Part shown: in pieces, positions 54,840 to 64,000 of the stretch | Numbering within the stretch: position 1 is the stretch's first letter | How the letters are laid out: each line of letters opens with the position of its first letter | Source: Poecilobothrus nobilitatus | Taxonomy: Eukaryota > Arthropoda > Insecta > Diptera > Dolichopodidae | Length of the DNA: 64,000 nt | NCBI GenBank assembly: GCA_947095535.1 | Contig: OX352772.1 | Location: 213,319,620 to 213,383,619 of the forward strand | Direction of reading: 5' to 3' | The notes under the pieces: generated by a model | The model's input: the letters and a program-made list of their open reading frames with translations, nothing else | Database searches by the model: none | What the model was told of the DNA's origin: nothing | Made by a program: the position numbers and the translations under genes

Positions 54840-56270
54840 TTGTAAAAAATTTTAAGTTTCTATCTTTATTAATTTCGAAGATTGTTAGTCCTTGTGTGTG
54901 TCAGGTACCCGAAATGCTACTGCAATTCATCGAATCCATCTCGGGAACATAAAGAAAACATGCCAGAACACATACTAAATTTAAAGGTTTTACTTTTGTT
55001 GCTTTTGGAGATATGCTCGTTGCTCTTGTGCTCGTCCGGAAGTTTCCAAAATACGAACCCATGGTTCAAATTTTTTCAAATGTCAGTTTCCAATTTTACA
55101 GAAAAGGAAACATAACAGCACACTCTTGTACTAAAAATAAAGGTTCTATCTTTGTTGGTTGTGGAGATATACTCGTTTGCTCTGGGGCTCGTACGGAAGC
55201 TTCCAAGCTCCGAACCCATGAACCAAATCCTCTCAAATTTCAGAGACTTAAATAAAACATGAAAGAATACAACTCTGCCAAATTTAAAGGTTATATCTTA
55301 GTTGGTTTTGGAGATAATCTCATTTGCTCTGGTGCTCGTTCGGAAGCTTCCAAGATCCAAACCCATTGACCAAATCCTCTTAAATTTCAGAGACATAAAT
55401 CAAACGGGAAGGAATATCATTGTAAAAAATTTAAAGGTTCTATCTTTGTTGGTTTTGGAGATAATCTCGTTTGCTCTGGGGCTCTTTCGGAAGCTTCCAA
55501 TATACGAATCCATGGTTCAAATTCTTTCAAATGTTATTTTCCAATTTTACAGAAAAGGAAACATAACAGCACACTCTTGTACTAAAAATAAAGGTTCTAT
55601 CTTTGTTGGTTGTGGAGATATACTCGTTTGCTCTGGGGTTCGTTCAGAAGCTTCCAAGATCCGAACCCATGAACCACATCCTCTCAAATTTCAGAGACTT
55701 AAATAAAACATGAAAGAATATAACTCTGCCAAATTTAAAGGTTATATCTTAGTTGGTTTTGGAGATAACCTCATTTGCTCTGGGGGTCATTCGGAAGCTT
55801 CCCAAAATCCAAACCCATGGATCATATCCTCTTAAATTTCAGAGACATAAATCAAACGGGAAAGAACATCATTGTAAAAAAGTTAAAGGTTCTATCTTTG
55901 TTGGTTTTGGAGATAATCCCGTTTGCTCTGGGGCTCGTTCGGAAGCTTTATTAGAGACCTAAATAAAACATGTAAGAACACCACTCTGTCAAATTTGAAG
56001 GTTATATCTTTATTGGTTTTGGAGACAATCTCATTTGCTCTGGTGCTCGTTCGGAAGCTTCCCAGATGCAAACCCATGGACCAAATCCTCTTAAATTTCA
56101 GAGACATAAATCGAACGGGAAGGAACATCATTGTACAAAATTTAAAGGTTCTATCTTTGTTGGTTTTGGAGATAATCTCGTTTGCTCCAGAATCATTCGG
56201 AAGCTTCCAGAATCCGAACCCATGGACCGACTTTGTCCAGATTAGCCAGAACTTAGCCTTTCTTTCGTAA
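54840..56270 (+). repeat. Tandem array, units of about 147/156 bp with a ~450-bp higher-order period
   Basis: Units start with aggtt(c/a)tatctt near 54985, 55141, 55288, 55435, 55591, 55738, 55886, 56000 and 56147. Spacing is 156, 147, 147, 156, 147, 148, 114, 147. Unit types alternate: ggttgtggagatatactcg at 55141 and 55591, ggttatatcttagttgg at 55288 and 55738, ggttttggagataatc at 55435 and 55886. The ORFs read through units (for example 55302-55706) are repeat by-products. Confidence 0.85.
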
Positions 56271-56330
56271 TTAGTAACCTACTATATAAATTTCATCAAG
56301 ATAGCTTTATTAGTTTTTGAGTTATAGTAC

Positions 56331-56356
56331 GAACGGACGGACGGACGGACGGACAT
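56331..56356 (+). repeat. (GGAC)n tract at the array end
   Basis: cgaacggacggacggacggacggaca after gttatagtac, similar to the tracts at 1793 and 3853. Marks the 3' end of the dispersed repeat family. Confidence 0.7.
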
Positions 56357-56399
56357 CATTAAATCGACTCAGGAGGTGATCCTGATTCAGAATATATAT

Positions 56400-56941
56400 A
56401 CATGTCCATATCTAACTCGCGGATTGGCTGTCCACAGAGATGGCGACCGTTCTCATTTGTGTGTTATTTCCGTTCAGAACCCGAGTAGCTGCTCTAGCTG
56501 CTAGTATCTCCGCATGAAAGATGCCAGCTGTGTCGGGGAGTTTGTAGTATTTGAAACATTGAGTTTCTCCGAGAAGATACCAGCACCGACTTCTTCCATC
56601 ATCTTGGATTCGTCGGTGAAGATAGCTACATCGAAGTCTTTTGTTACATCTCCGCCTCTCCATTCCGCTCTAGGCGGAAATTCTACGGCTAAATTGTTCT
56701 CGAAGTTTAATTAGGGAATAGTGTAGGCGGTCAGGGTTGGTATAAAGTCCCTTGGAAATATCTCCAGAATATTATCGTGGCCATATCGTAAACCACCCAG
56801 ATTCTCTGAGTCGTACTGCACTGCACGTTGCGGTATATTTGATATTATTTCTGGTAGTCTCTCTCCTGAAAAGTGGCAACCTGAACATACCAGTCGTTGC
56901 AGATCGATCTTAAATTGCGCTCGTTCACGTATCTTACGCAT
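56400..56941 (-). pseudogene. LINE fragment with RNase H domain
   Basis: Minus strand. 56941-56711 (MRKIRERAQFKIDLQRLVCS..) is the connecting region; below it VAIFTDESKMMEEVGAGIFS (RNase H first strand with the catalytic Asp) and, in a shifted frame, CFKYYKLPDTAGIFHAEILA (RNase H Glu region), then VAISVDSQSA with the next Asp. This is typical of I/R1/Loa-type LINEs. Short fragment, frameshifted near 56580, ending at the repeat array. Confidence 0.7.
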
Positions 56942-57053
56942 TTGATCAAATACTCGGGCAGCATAACATTTTTTAATTGTTATATGAAAATTAAAGTATT
57001 AAAATTTATTCTTTGACGAATTGACATCCATTTTAAAGATCCTAATATAAAAT

Positions 57054-57545
57054 TTATATTCGTTCTTCTGTTGTACTTAATAAAAATTTGCATCGCTTTA
57101 TTTTGGAGTATCTGAAGTTTAGTTTTTTTCCTTCGATACATAAGAATAAAATAGATGAACAGAAATCTAAGTGGAGCAGAATGGTGGAATTATAAATCAT
57201 AACAGCACTGCCTTGTATTAATTGATTTCGTATCCTGGTTAAATACCCAATTTTCTTTGATATTATTGAGCTAATATAGTCTGCATGTTGATTGAAATGT
57301 AATTTCCCATCTATTTGTACTCCTAAATATTTAATTATATTAATCTTCTCTATTAGACCTCCCCCAATAAATATATTATTTTGATACCCAGTTCTATCAT
57401 TAAACAGCTTCCATTTAGTTTTCTCTAAATTTGACTTAAGTTTATTCATACATAACCAAGCATATAATTCATTTAAGTCACTATTAATTTTATTGCAGCA
57501 TTCATCAAAGTTACGACCAATTATATATAATATAATATACAACAT
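57054..57545 (-). pseudogene. LINE reverse transcriptase, C-terminal fragment
   Basis: Minus strand, 163 open residues: KINSDLNELYAWLCMNKLKS, FIGGGLIEKINIIKYLGVQI, HFNQHADYISSIISKKIGYL and TRIRNQLIQGSAVMIYNSTI. These are the post-catalytic (thumb) blocks of CR1/RTE-like LINEs. It starts after the catalytic motif and lacks the end, so it is a fragment. Confidence 0.8.
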
Positions 57546-57735
57546 GTAGTAGTATATAACACTTTACTACATGAGGTAATTATTGAAGGCAACCCCCACT
57601 GTCCTGTTATTATGGTATTGTTATTAATATTATTATTATTGTACTACAGAGTCAGAGTCATCAGTGGATTACAACGTGCAGCACTATATAACAACTTTCT
57701 GCATGATATAACCAAAGATAGCTGCACTGTAGCAG

Positions 57736-57968
57736 CTATTATTATTATTATTACTATTACTATAATTATTATTAATAGTAATAGTAATAATAATAATATT
57801 ATTATTACTATTATTATTCTACGGCTATAATATTATTATTAGTATTATTATTATTACTATTATTATTATTATTACTGTTATTATTATTATTATTATTATT
57901 ACTATTATTCTTATTATTATTTTTATTACTATTATTATTATTACTATTATTATTATTATTATTATTAC

Positions 57969-58002
<34 letters not shown>

Positions 58003-58040
58003 GTTATTTTTATTATTATTATTATTATTACTACTACTAA
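57736..58040. repeat. (ATT)n microsatellite
   Basis: About 300 bp of attatt with occasional act/gtt changes, plus a smaller run at 57613-57645. The Ile- and Asn-rich ORFs over it are artefacts. Confidence 0.9.
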
Positions 58041-58091
58041 TTATACGATATACATTATTACGATATAAAATTACTACATATTTTTTATTTA

Positions 58092-58169
58092 TATGACCTG
58101 ACCGGGATTTGAACCCAAGACCCTTCGATTCAAAGGTTGGCGACTTAATCACTGCGCTATGAGTCAGAT
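58092..58169 (-). mobile_element. tRNA-like SINE head (minus strand)
   Basis: On the minus strand: gactcatagcgcagtgatta (box A) and ggttcaaatccc (box B; plus-strand 58104-58116) at tRNA spacing, with a TGGG/CCCG T-stem. The acceptor arms pair only partly, and an AT-rich microsatellite follows, so a SINE or tRNA relic is likelier than a working tRNA. Confidence 0.55.
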
Positions 58170-58310
58170 AAGAAATGCTACAGAATCTCGCTAATTTTAG
58201 GAGACATGTAGATAATAAATACAGAGAGCCTCTGCAGAGAATTAGAGAATCATGACAAAATGATATGTTTGGAAAACCATGATGCTGGATAACTTATTGA
58301 ACATGAAGAT

Positions 58311-58655
58311 GGTACATTTTAATGCTAGAAGTTTAATAAAAAATCTGTACGAGATTGAAATATTTATAAAAATTAAAACTGGTTTTGATATAATCATGGT
58401 TGGAGAAACTTGAATATATTCAGAAGAAGAGAATTACTTTAATATACCTGGATCCACAGCGTTCTTTAACTCTAATAACTTGAGCAGAGGAGGCGAAGCT
58501 GTAATATATGTAAAGCAAAATATTAGACATAAAATTTTGAAAGTATCTAACTCCTTCAATACTATTGCAATTTTTTTAGAAGATACCAAGCCGAGTATAA
58601 ATATAGCCGTGTGTTACAAAAGCCCGAATGAAAACAATAAGCCATTTTTTTTATA
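58311..58655 (+). pseudogene. CR1-like LINE endonuclease, N-terminal part
   Basis: Plus strand. MVHFNARSLIKNLYEIEIFI, IIMVGET followed by a TGA, NYFNIPGSTAFF, NNLSRGGEAVIYVKQNIRH, SINIAVCYKSPNENNK. These are the first strands of an APE-type endonuclease. It breaks at about 58655 and resumes at about 60405. Confidence 0.75.
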
Positions 58656-59399
58656 AATTCAACATAAGTAGTTTAATTCTAGAAATTGAAAATTGAGATT
58701 TACATAATTTGTTACAGACCGTAGCAAAAACAGCTACGATTCTAATCATTTTTTGTAGAATATATAGACGTGTTAAAAAAAGAAAAGAAAAATTAATTTA
58801 ATATTCAATATTCAAAATTTAGCTAAATCTAGTATTCAATATTATGTATCAATTTCGAATGTTTATCAATTTTTTTGTTTACATTATTTTTTATTTTTGT
58901 TATTTTATACATTTTGATGGCTTACCAATTAACATTGTAAAGTTTAAAACAGGTTATTATTACATATACTTATACTATTTTGCATTATTATTTAATTTCC
59001 TTTTTTTTAATTTTTTTTTTTTTAAATAATTTTTAAATTTAGGTTCGTATTAGTTCTGTTAGTTTAAGATTGTGTAAGATCCCTAATATTCGCTAATAGT
59101 AAAAAAAAACTAAACAAGGACATGTTTTTTAGTTCATTACTTAAATAATTAAAGGCACTTAAACTTGTGTATACAACTTTCTTTTTTTGTTTATTTGTTT
59201 TAAATAAAGAAAGATGGAAATTCAACTTTCTTCTAGTATTTAGTCGGGCCGGATAGTAGAAAACAGAAATAATTTAAAATCTTCTTTCTAATTCTTTTAG
59301 GTGTAACAATAGAGCAAGAAACTGTATCTATATTGAATTCCTTTCTTAAAAAGCTTAACACACCATTAACACTGAACGATCAACCTGAAAGGAACACCT
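58656..59399. other. Inserted AT-rich DNA, no gene seen
   Basis: Left part of a 1.75-kb segment that separates the two endonuclease halves of the plus-strand LINE. The Phe-rich ORF at 58844-59029 is low complexity. Confidence 0.4.
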
Positions 59400-60300
59400 T
59401 TAGGTATGGATATCAATATTGCGATTAATTAAAAAGATTTGTTTAATTAAATTGTTAATTACTTTATAGGCTAGATAATATAACTCTCTTTTACAAATAA
59501 CTTGAAAACTTAAATATTGAGTCGAGTAAAGCAAGTTTGTGGGATGTCTATGATATAAAATTATTAATTTTTCTCTCTTGTGGACAATACAAATTTTTTT
59601 AATATGTGTTTCTGACGCATTACTCCAAATTTGGTTCAAGTTAAATTAGAAACAATGTATGACGAATATATGATGAATAATGTGTTTCTATCGAAGTATT
59701 TTCTTAGTCTTTTCAATATAAAAACGTATGGAGTGATTTTTTTTATGACATGGTCTGTAGTTCTTGCCATGTAAGTTTACTGTCTATTATGAACCTAGAT
59801 AATTGTAATTTTTTATTATATTAATGTCATTATTTTTATAATTAATGTTGTGGAAATTAAGTATTTTGTTATCGAATATGAGAACTTTACTTTTTTCAAT
59901 ATTTAAGGACATTTTATTTTTGTCTAACCAGTCTTCTATGTATGGTCTAATTTCATTGTCTGTGGAATATTTAATGACAGCATCATCGGCAAAGAGCTGT
60001 ACGAGCCCTTTTAAATTTAGCCTTGTTATGTCATCTATGTACATTTTCAACAAATCATGACCTAAAATTTACCCTTGGGTAACGCCTTTTTTTACAAGTT
60101 GCATGTTGCTTTTGATGTCATTGCAGCGAGTTTATTGTTTCCTATTAGATAAGTAAGATCTGAACAGGTTTAACTGAGTTTCACTAAATTCCAATTGTGA
60201 TAATTTAAAAATAAGTATATCATGGTCGACGCAATCAAATGCTTTTTGTCGATCTATAAATAAGCAAGCTGCATATTTTTTCTGATATATGCTTTTCGTT
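59400..60300 (-). pseudogene. CR1-like LINE RT fragment, minus strand, nested
   Basis: Minus strand. Near 60290-60230 AACLFIDRQKAFDCVDHDIL (block A), a decayed V-T-Q-G block near 60075, LVQLFADDAVI near 59990 (catalytic F-A-D-D), DWLDKNKMSLNIEKSKVLIF to NYNYLGS, then 59639-59400 WSNASETHIKKICIVHKREK and NLLYSTQYLSFQVICKRELY. Several stops. It lies inside the split of the plus-strand LINE. Confidence 0.8.
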
Positions 60301-60404
60301 ATAAAATCCGACTAAGCTAAACAAGCGCTTATAGGCATTTATAGCACATTAAAGCACTGGCTAAACAGGCATTTATAGCTCATCTAGATCAGCTGTTTGT
60401 TAAG

Positions 60405-62045
60405 TATAAAAACATAATTGTCATTGGTTTACTCTCTGAAACGGTTGTAAGCAGGATGTATATGGATACGGTGGATGTTAACTCGATTAATATAAAAAAT
60501 ATAAATGATGTTAGTAATGCTAAGAACCAAGAATTACAGCAAACGCAGCAACATTAACAGATCATGTTTTTTCATTAATAGATCATGTTTAAAGACGGTT
60601 CCATTTGGTTTTGATATCACTATGTATGATATTCCAAACTTAGATCATAAAGCAGTCTGTGTTGAAGTTAAAGCAGTTCTTAGAAAACTTGAAACGATGG
60701 TGTACAAGCAAATAACTCATACAAACTATGATAAATACGCATACTTGTTGGAATATTACTTACGTAGTGATAATTGCATAAATATTGATGAATTGATTGA
60801 AGCTATAAATTATTTCAGAGACATTTGTGCAAGTGTTACGAACATTAGAATTACAAAAAATAATCATTGGTTGTCGAAAGAAATCTTAAAGCTAATTGAA
60901 TCCAGGAAGAACTTGTATAAAAAATATAAGAAGTATTCTTATAAGTAATGTGGAGTATAAAGTAAATTACAATGGAGTAAAAAATAAGGTTAATGTAGAG
61001 ATAAAAAAAAGCAAATCCAACATATTTTAATAGAAAATTGCAAGGAACTGGCTCAAATACTAGAAAGATATGGAATGTATTGAATTCTCAGATTGTAACA
61101 AAATAATTAAGGAAATACGATATAATAATGAACAGTTAAATAATAGCAAAGACATAGCCAACGGCTTTAATGAGTATTTTAGTAAGGTTGGTAAAAAATT
61201 AGCAGATAATATTCAAACTAAAGAAGTAATAAAAAACGCAATAAATGAACGCTTCATGTTCCTGGTACTTATTAGTGAACAAAAAGTGTATAATGTTATT
61301 ATGAATTTAAAAGATAATTCACCTGGGTCTGATAATATAGCAGAAAAAGATTTAAAACATGTTGCTAATATAATGTCCCAGGTAATTAGAAATTTTGTTA
61401 ATGATAGTTTTCGCCTAGGAGATTATCCTAATTCATTATATTATCCTATCCTAAATATAGTACTGTGATTCCAATATACAAAATTGGTTCTCCTTTGACT
61501 ACATCTAATTACCGGCATATAACACTTACTAGCTGCATGAGTAAAATATTTGAACAACTAATCAATAAAAGAATATGTGAATTTATCAAATGTTCAGGGG
61601 GATTTGATATCAATCAATTTGGTTTCCAAAAATAGGTAGGCACTGATGTAGCTATAAACGATTTTGTAAGATCTACTATTGATAATCTGAAACTATGTAT
61701 GATCAGTCTTTGTTGATCTAAGTAAAGCATTCGATACAGTGGACCATCAAATATTGAACAGAGTACATGAAATTGCAACAAGAGGGCTGCCTCATGAACT
61801 GCTGAGAGCATAATTGAAAAACTGATTTCTCAAAACCAAAGTTAATGGTGTTTGTAGTAATGAACGTGCCATAACTATAGGAGCGCCAAGGGTCGGTTCT
61901 TGGTCCTAAATTATATCTATTGTATGTACATAATATGCAAATCGATAATATAAAAGCTGATTATAAAATATTTGCTGATGATACACTGCTTATCTATTCA
62001 GCAAAAAATGCTGAGTTATTAGAAAAATTGGTTTTGGTATTGGAA
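60405..62045 (+). pseudogene. CR1-like LINE, endonuclease C-terminus and RT
   Basis: Continues 58311-58655. KNIIVIGLLSET (for I-V-M-G-D-F-N) near 60410, IPNLDHKAVCVEVKAVLRKL near 60635 (endonuclease D-H), linker to 60948; 61070-61468 NNSKDIANGFNEYFSKVGKK and VIMNLKDNSPGSDNI; then VIPIYKIGSP, NYRHITLTSCMSKIFEQLIN, INQFGFQK near 61610; FVDLSKAFDTVDHQIL near 61715; GAPRVGSWS for the Q-G-S block near 61885; KIFADDTLLIYSAKNAELLE near 61965. Numerous stops and shifts; it is lost after about 62045. Confidence 0.85.
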
Positions 62046-63343
62046 AATGATAAATCAGCTAAATTGTTATTTCATGTACACATTATGTGTCTATGTCTCA
62101 TTATGTATATACAATACAATGTGGCATGGTCGGTCGTAGTGTGAAAATACATTAAAGAAGAAAATAAACATAATAATAAATAAAGCAATCAAAATAGTAG
62201 ATAGGATATGGGGTTTCTGGGGCTGTCAGATGGCATCACAATATTTTGACAGTTGTTATTTTGAATCCAGTGTTCGTTATTTTGAAAGTTTTTGAATATA
62301 GTGTTCGTTAATTTGAAAGTGAGAATTAAGTGTAAGGTATAAAGAAGTAGATTTTAGGATTAGAAGGTTGAATGATTCAATTAAATGAGAGATTGTTATT
62401 TATTGAAATTGTAGTGTCTAGAGCTGCCGGTGCAGACGCAGTTGTTGTTTTCTGAAGTATTAGGTTTTGAAATGGTAATTAAATTTTGGTACAGTGGGAG
62501 GAAGTTTGAAACTTCAGTAGAGATAGTGTATGGCATGTATCCGTCGAAGTTGTTGATAAGTAAACCCGTCGAAGTTGTTGAAAGCATGTATTGGGTTTTG
62601 AATAGATTATATTATAAATGTAAAGATGTAGTGAAATTATACCCTATAGTATGTAGTGAATGTTTGTGGTTTTGTGATAATAGTTTAAAATTTAGAATTT
62701 TATTTTGCTGTTTTAATTGTTTTATTATTTAAATGGGGTGAAGAATGGATGTTTGTATGATTGTGTCAGCAAAATAGAAATTTTATGTAAAGTATCTGTA
62801 AAAAGAACGATTTTGAAATAGAAAAATGAAAATATTAAAAATTGCGGTTTTAATTTTTTTTAAGTTCATATTGGTCTTATGTGAATGATATTATATGAAG
62901 CAATTGTGAAAAATTAAAATTGTGCTGATAAGAATATAAAAAATTTTTAGAAGCATGAGTTCTTTATTAAAAAAATCAAAAATGACGTCAAGGAGATTCC
63001 TATAGTTGAAATATATAAAAAAGAAAAAGTGTATAAGTATGAGTGTATTGATGAACTTATTTATAAATTACTTCTAACCATAATATACAAATACTAATAT
63101 TTAATTTTCTTTCCATTGTTTTATTGAATCGTTCAACAGTAATATAACAGTATCACTCTAGTACAGTTTTATTTAATTAATTTTTTAATTTAAAAATAAT
63201 AAATAGAAAAGAAAAATAGAAACGTTCAGTGGAAAATACATCCACAAAATTTTGTCTAAACTGTAAAATTGAAGTCTGTTTAAAAAATTGGATCTACCGT
63301 TTAAGAACTTTTTTACATAAGAAAAATTCAGCTATTTTAGTAG
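62046..63343. other. No firm gene; one 100-aa ORF of unknown status
   Basis: The frame 62430-62732 (plus, MQTQLLFSEVLGFEMVIKFW..) is open for 100 codons but resembles nothing I know. A frame near 62955-63095 reads KKIKNDVKEIPIVEIYKKEK, faintly like the small ORF at 35896. Otherwise AT-rich. Confidence 0.35.
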
Positions 63344-64000
63344 ATGAGAGTTGGAAATCTATTAAAAGTTTTTGATGAGCGGGTAGAGACATATATTTTA
63401 GAAAACAAGGATGAAAGTATTATACTACCAGAAGAGTTTCTACATAATTTTAAACATAAAGTAATATAATTATTAAAAAATATGATAACAAAACATCGTG
63501 CGTATAAATTCAATATGGAGTTGTTTGCTGAATATATGAAAGTAGGAAAACCTGAAAAAGCTAGTGATGGAGATGAAGATAATATACTTCTTTCAATCAA
63601 ATCCTTTAATACTAAAATGAGGGTTGCAAGTGATGAAATCCAGCTAACCAACATATATGATGAAATGATGCAACATATCATGAAAAAGACGGATAAATTT
63701 CAAGAACGAGATAGTGGTTCGGCTCTAATTAGAATAGTTCTCTTAAAAATTAATATCAATCAATATAGCCCGCTACGAGGATCGCAATATTTGCCATTAC
63801 CAAATTTTATAAAACGGAAGAAGGCCCGTGTTAATGTAATGAATTCAGGTGAACATTATTTTGAACGGAGTGTAATATCATCTCTACATAATGGGGATAA
63901 GGATTTGAAAAGAACCTCAACATATAGAATCCGAGATGTAGCTGCAAATAGAATAGTCTTACAGAATAATGTAGAGTTGATTTTTGATGGAATGGAATTT
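63344..64000 (+). pseudogene. N-terminal part of a PolB-type gene of a third Polinton lineage (runs off the window)
   Basis: From ATG 63344 (MRVGNLLKVFDERVETYILE) the frame runs to the window end with one in-frame stop (TAA near 63470). Landmarks: KHRAYKFNMELFAEYMKVGK, DKFQERDSGSALIRIVLLKI (usually D-S-G-W), NINQYSPLRGSQYLPLPNFI, KKARVNVMNSGEHYFERSVI, STYRIRDVA. This series matches the region in front of the polymerase in a family of arthropod Polinton/adintovirus-type PolB proteins distinct from that of Polinton 1. The polymerase domain itself should lie beyond 64000. Confidence 0.65.

Noticed and set aside
55302..55706. 134-residue ORF in the tandem array
   Set aside because: It exists only because repeat units happen to be free of stops in that frame; it has no family features.
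54840..56270. Regular repeats suggestive of a CRISPR array
   Set aside because: The whole 147-156 bp unit is repeated, with no short repeat/unique spacer structure, no cas genes, and a eukaryotic context.
58092..58169. A tRNA gene on the minus strand
   Set aside because: Box A and B are good but the acceptor stem does not close; similar tRNA-like heads elsewhere in the window belong to SINEs.
63337..63681. 114-residue minus-strand ORF
   Set aside because: Antisense to the PolB-type gene at the right edge, which has recognisable conserved blocks.

Overview
This window is AT-rich, repeat-dense animal DNA, almost certainly from an insect. Evidence: short GT..AG introns (64 and 68 nt), a TATA/TCAGT core promoter, tRNA-derived SINEs, jockey/CR1-type LINEs, a mariner-type transposon, and one apparent host gene end with an insect-like ZP-family tail. 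The (GGAC)n-tailed repeats and many tatgtata runs would fit a fly, but the order cannot be fixed from the sequence. No bacterial-type gene is present and most of the window is transposon.

The centrepiece is a nearly full-length Polinton/Maverick element (a virus-like, adintovirus-type DNA element) at about 11628-26674. It has roughly 1.0 and 1.46 kb terminal inverted repeats (TIRs) and sits between two copies of TTGTATTA. Left to right it carries: a conserved minus-strand gene of unknown role and a small ORF; an A32-type packaging ATPase (3' end lost); a conserved virion-type protein; an adenovirus pX/pVI-like protein; a major capsid protein; an adenain-like protease; a conserved unknown gene; an acidic minus-strand ORF; a DDE integrase with chromodomain; a His/Gln-rich minus-strand ORF; and a protein-primed PolB. 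PolB contains a convincing 64-nt spliceosomal-type intron. Nearly every gene is broken by stops or frameshifts, so the copy is dead. It is inserted in a minus-strand jockey-like LINE whose two halves lie on either side.

Layout: 1-4400, a foldback repeat with a (GGAC)n tract, interrupted by a 1.7-kb segment copied almost identically from 7075-8778. 5040-8340, a decayed plus-strand LINE. 8504-9800, a mariner-type element. 10634-28615, the minus-strand LINE split by Polinton 1. 29526-31600, a second, differently arranged Polinton remnant, followed by a core promoter and ORF. 33340-36100, a SINE-like tRNA head, a C-rich strand-biased stretch, a gag fragment and a small ORF. 36540-38330, a decayed plus-strand jockey LINE. 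39504-39925, the last two exons of a likely ZP-domain membrane protein gene. 40211-40385, an isolated GC-rich hairpin. 43400-44784, two SINEs. 44919-49699, a tandemly duplicated 2.4-kb noncoding element. 50047-50108, a Polinton TIR fragment. 50230-51480, a gypsy-type gag. 51529-52845, a second mariner copy. 53332-54000, an Asn-rich region on an AAT microsatellite. 54840-56270, a tandem array with higher-order structure. 56412-62040, a mosaic of at least four LINE fragments. 63344-64000, the start of a third PolB-type gene of another Polinton lineage, running off the end.

Polinton 1 gene roles fit together: integrase plus TIRs for insertion; PolB for protein-primed self-replication; ATPase, capsid proteins, pX-like protein and protease for a virion. 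The other pieces show repeated nesting and template-switch-like rearrangement.
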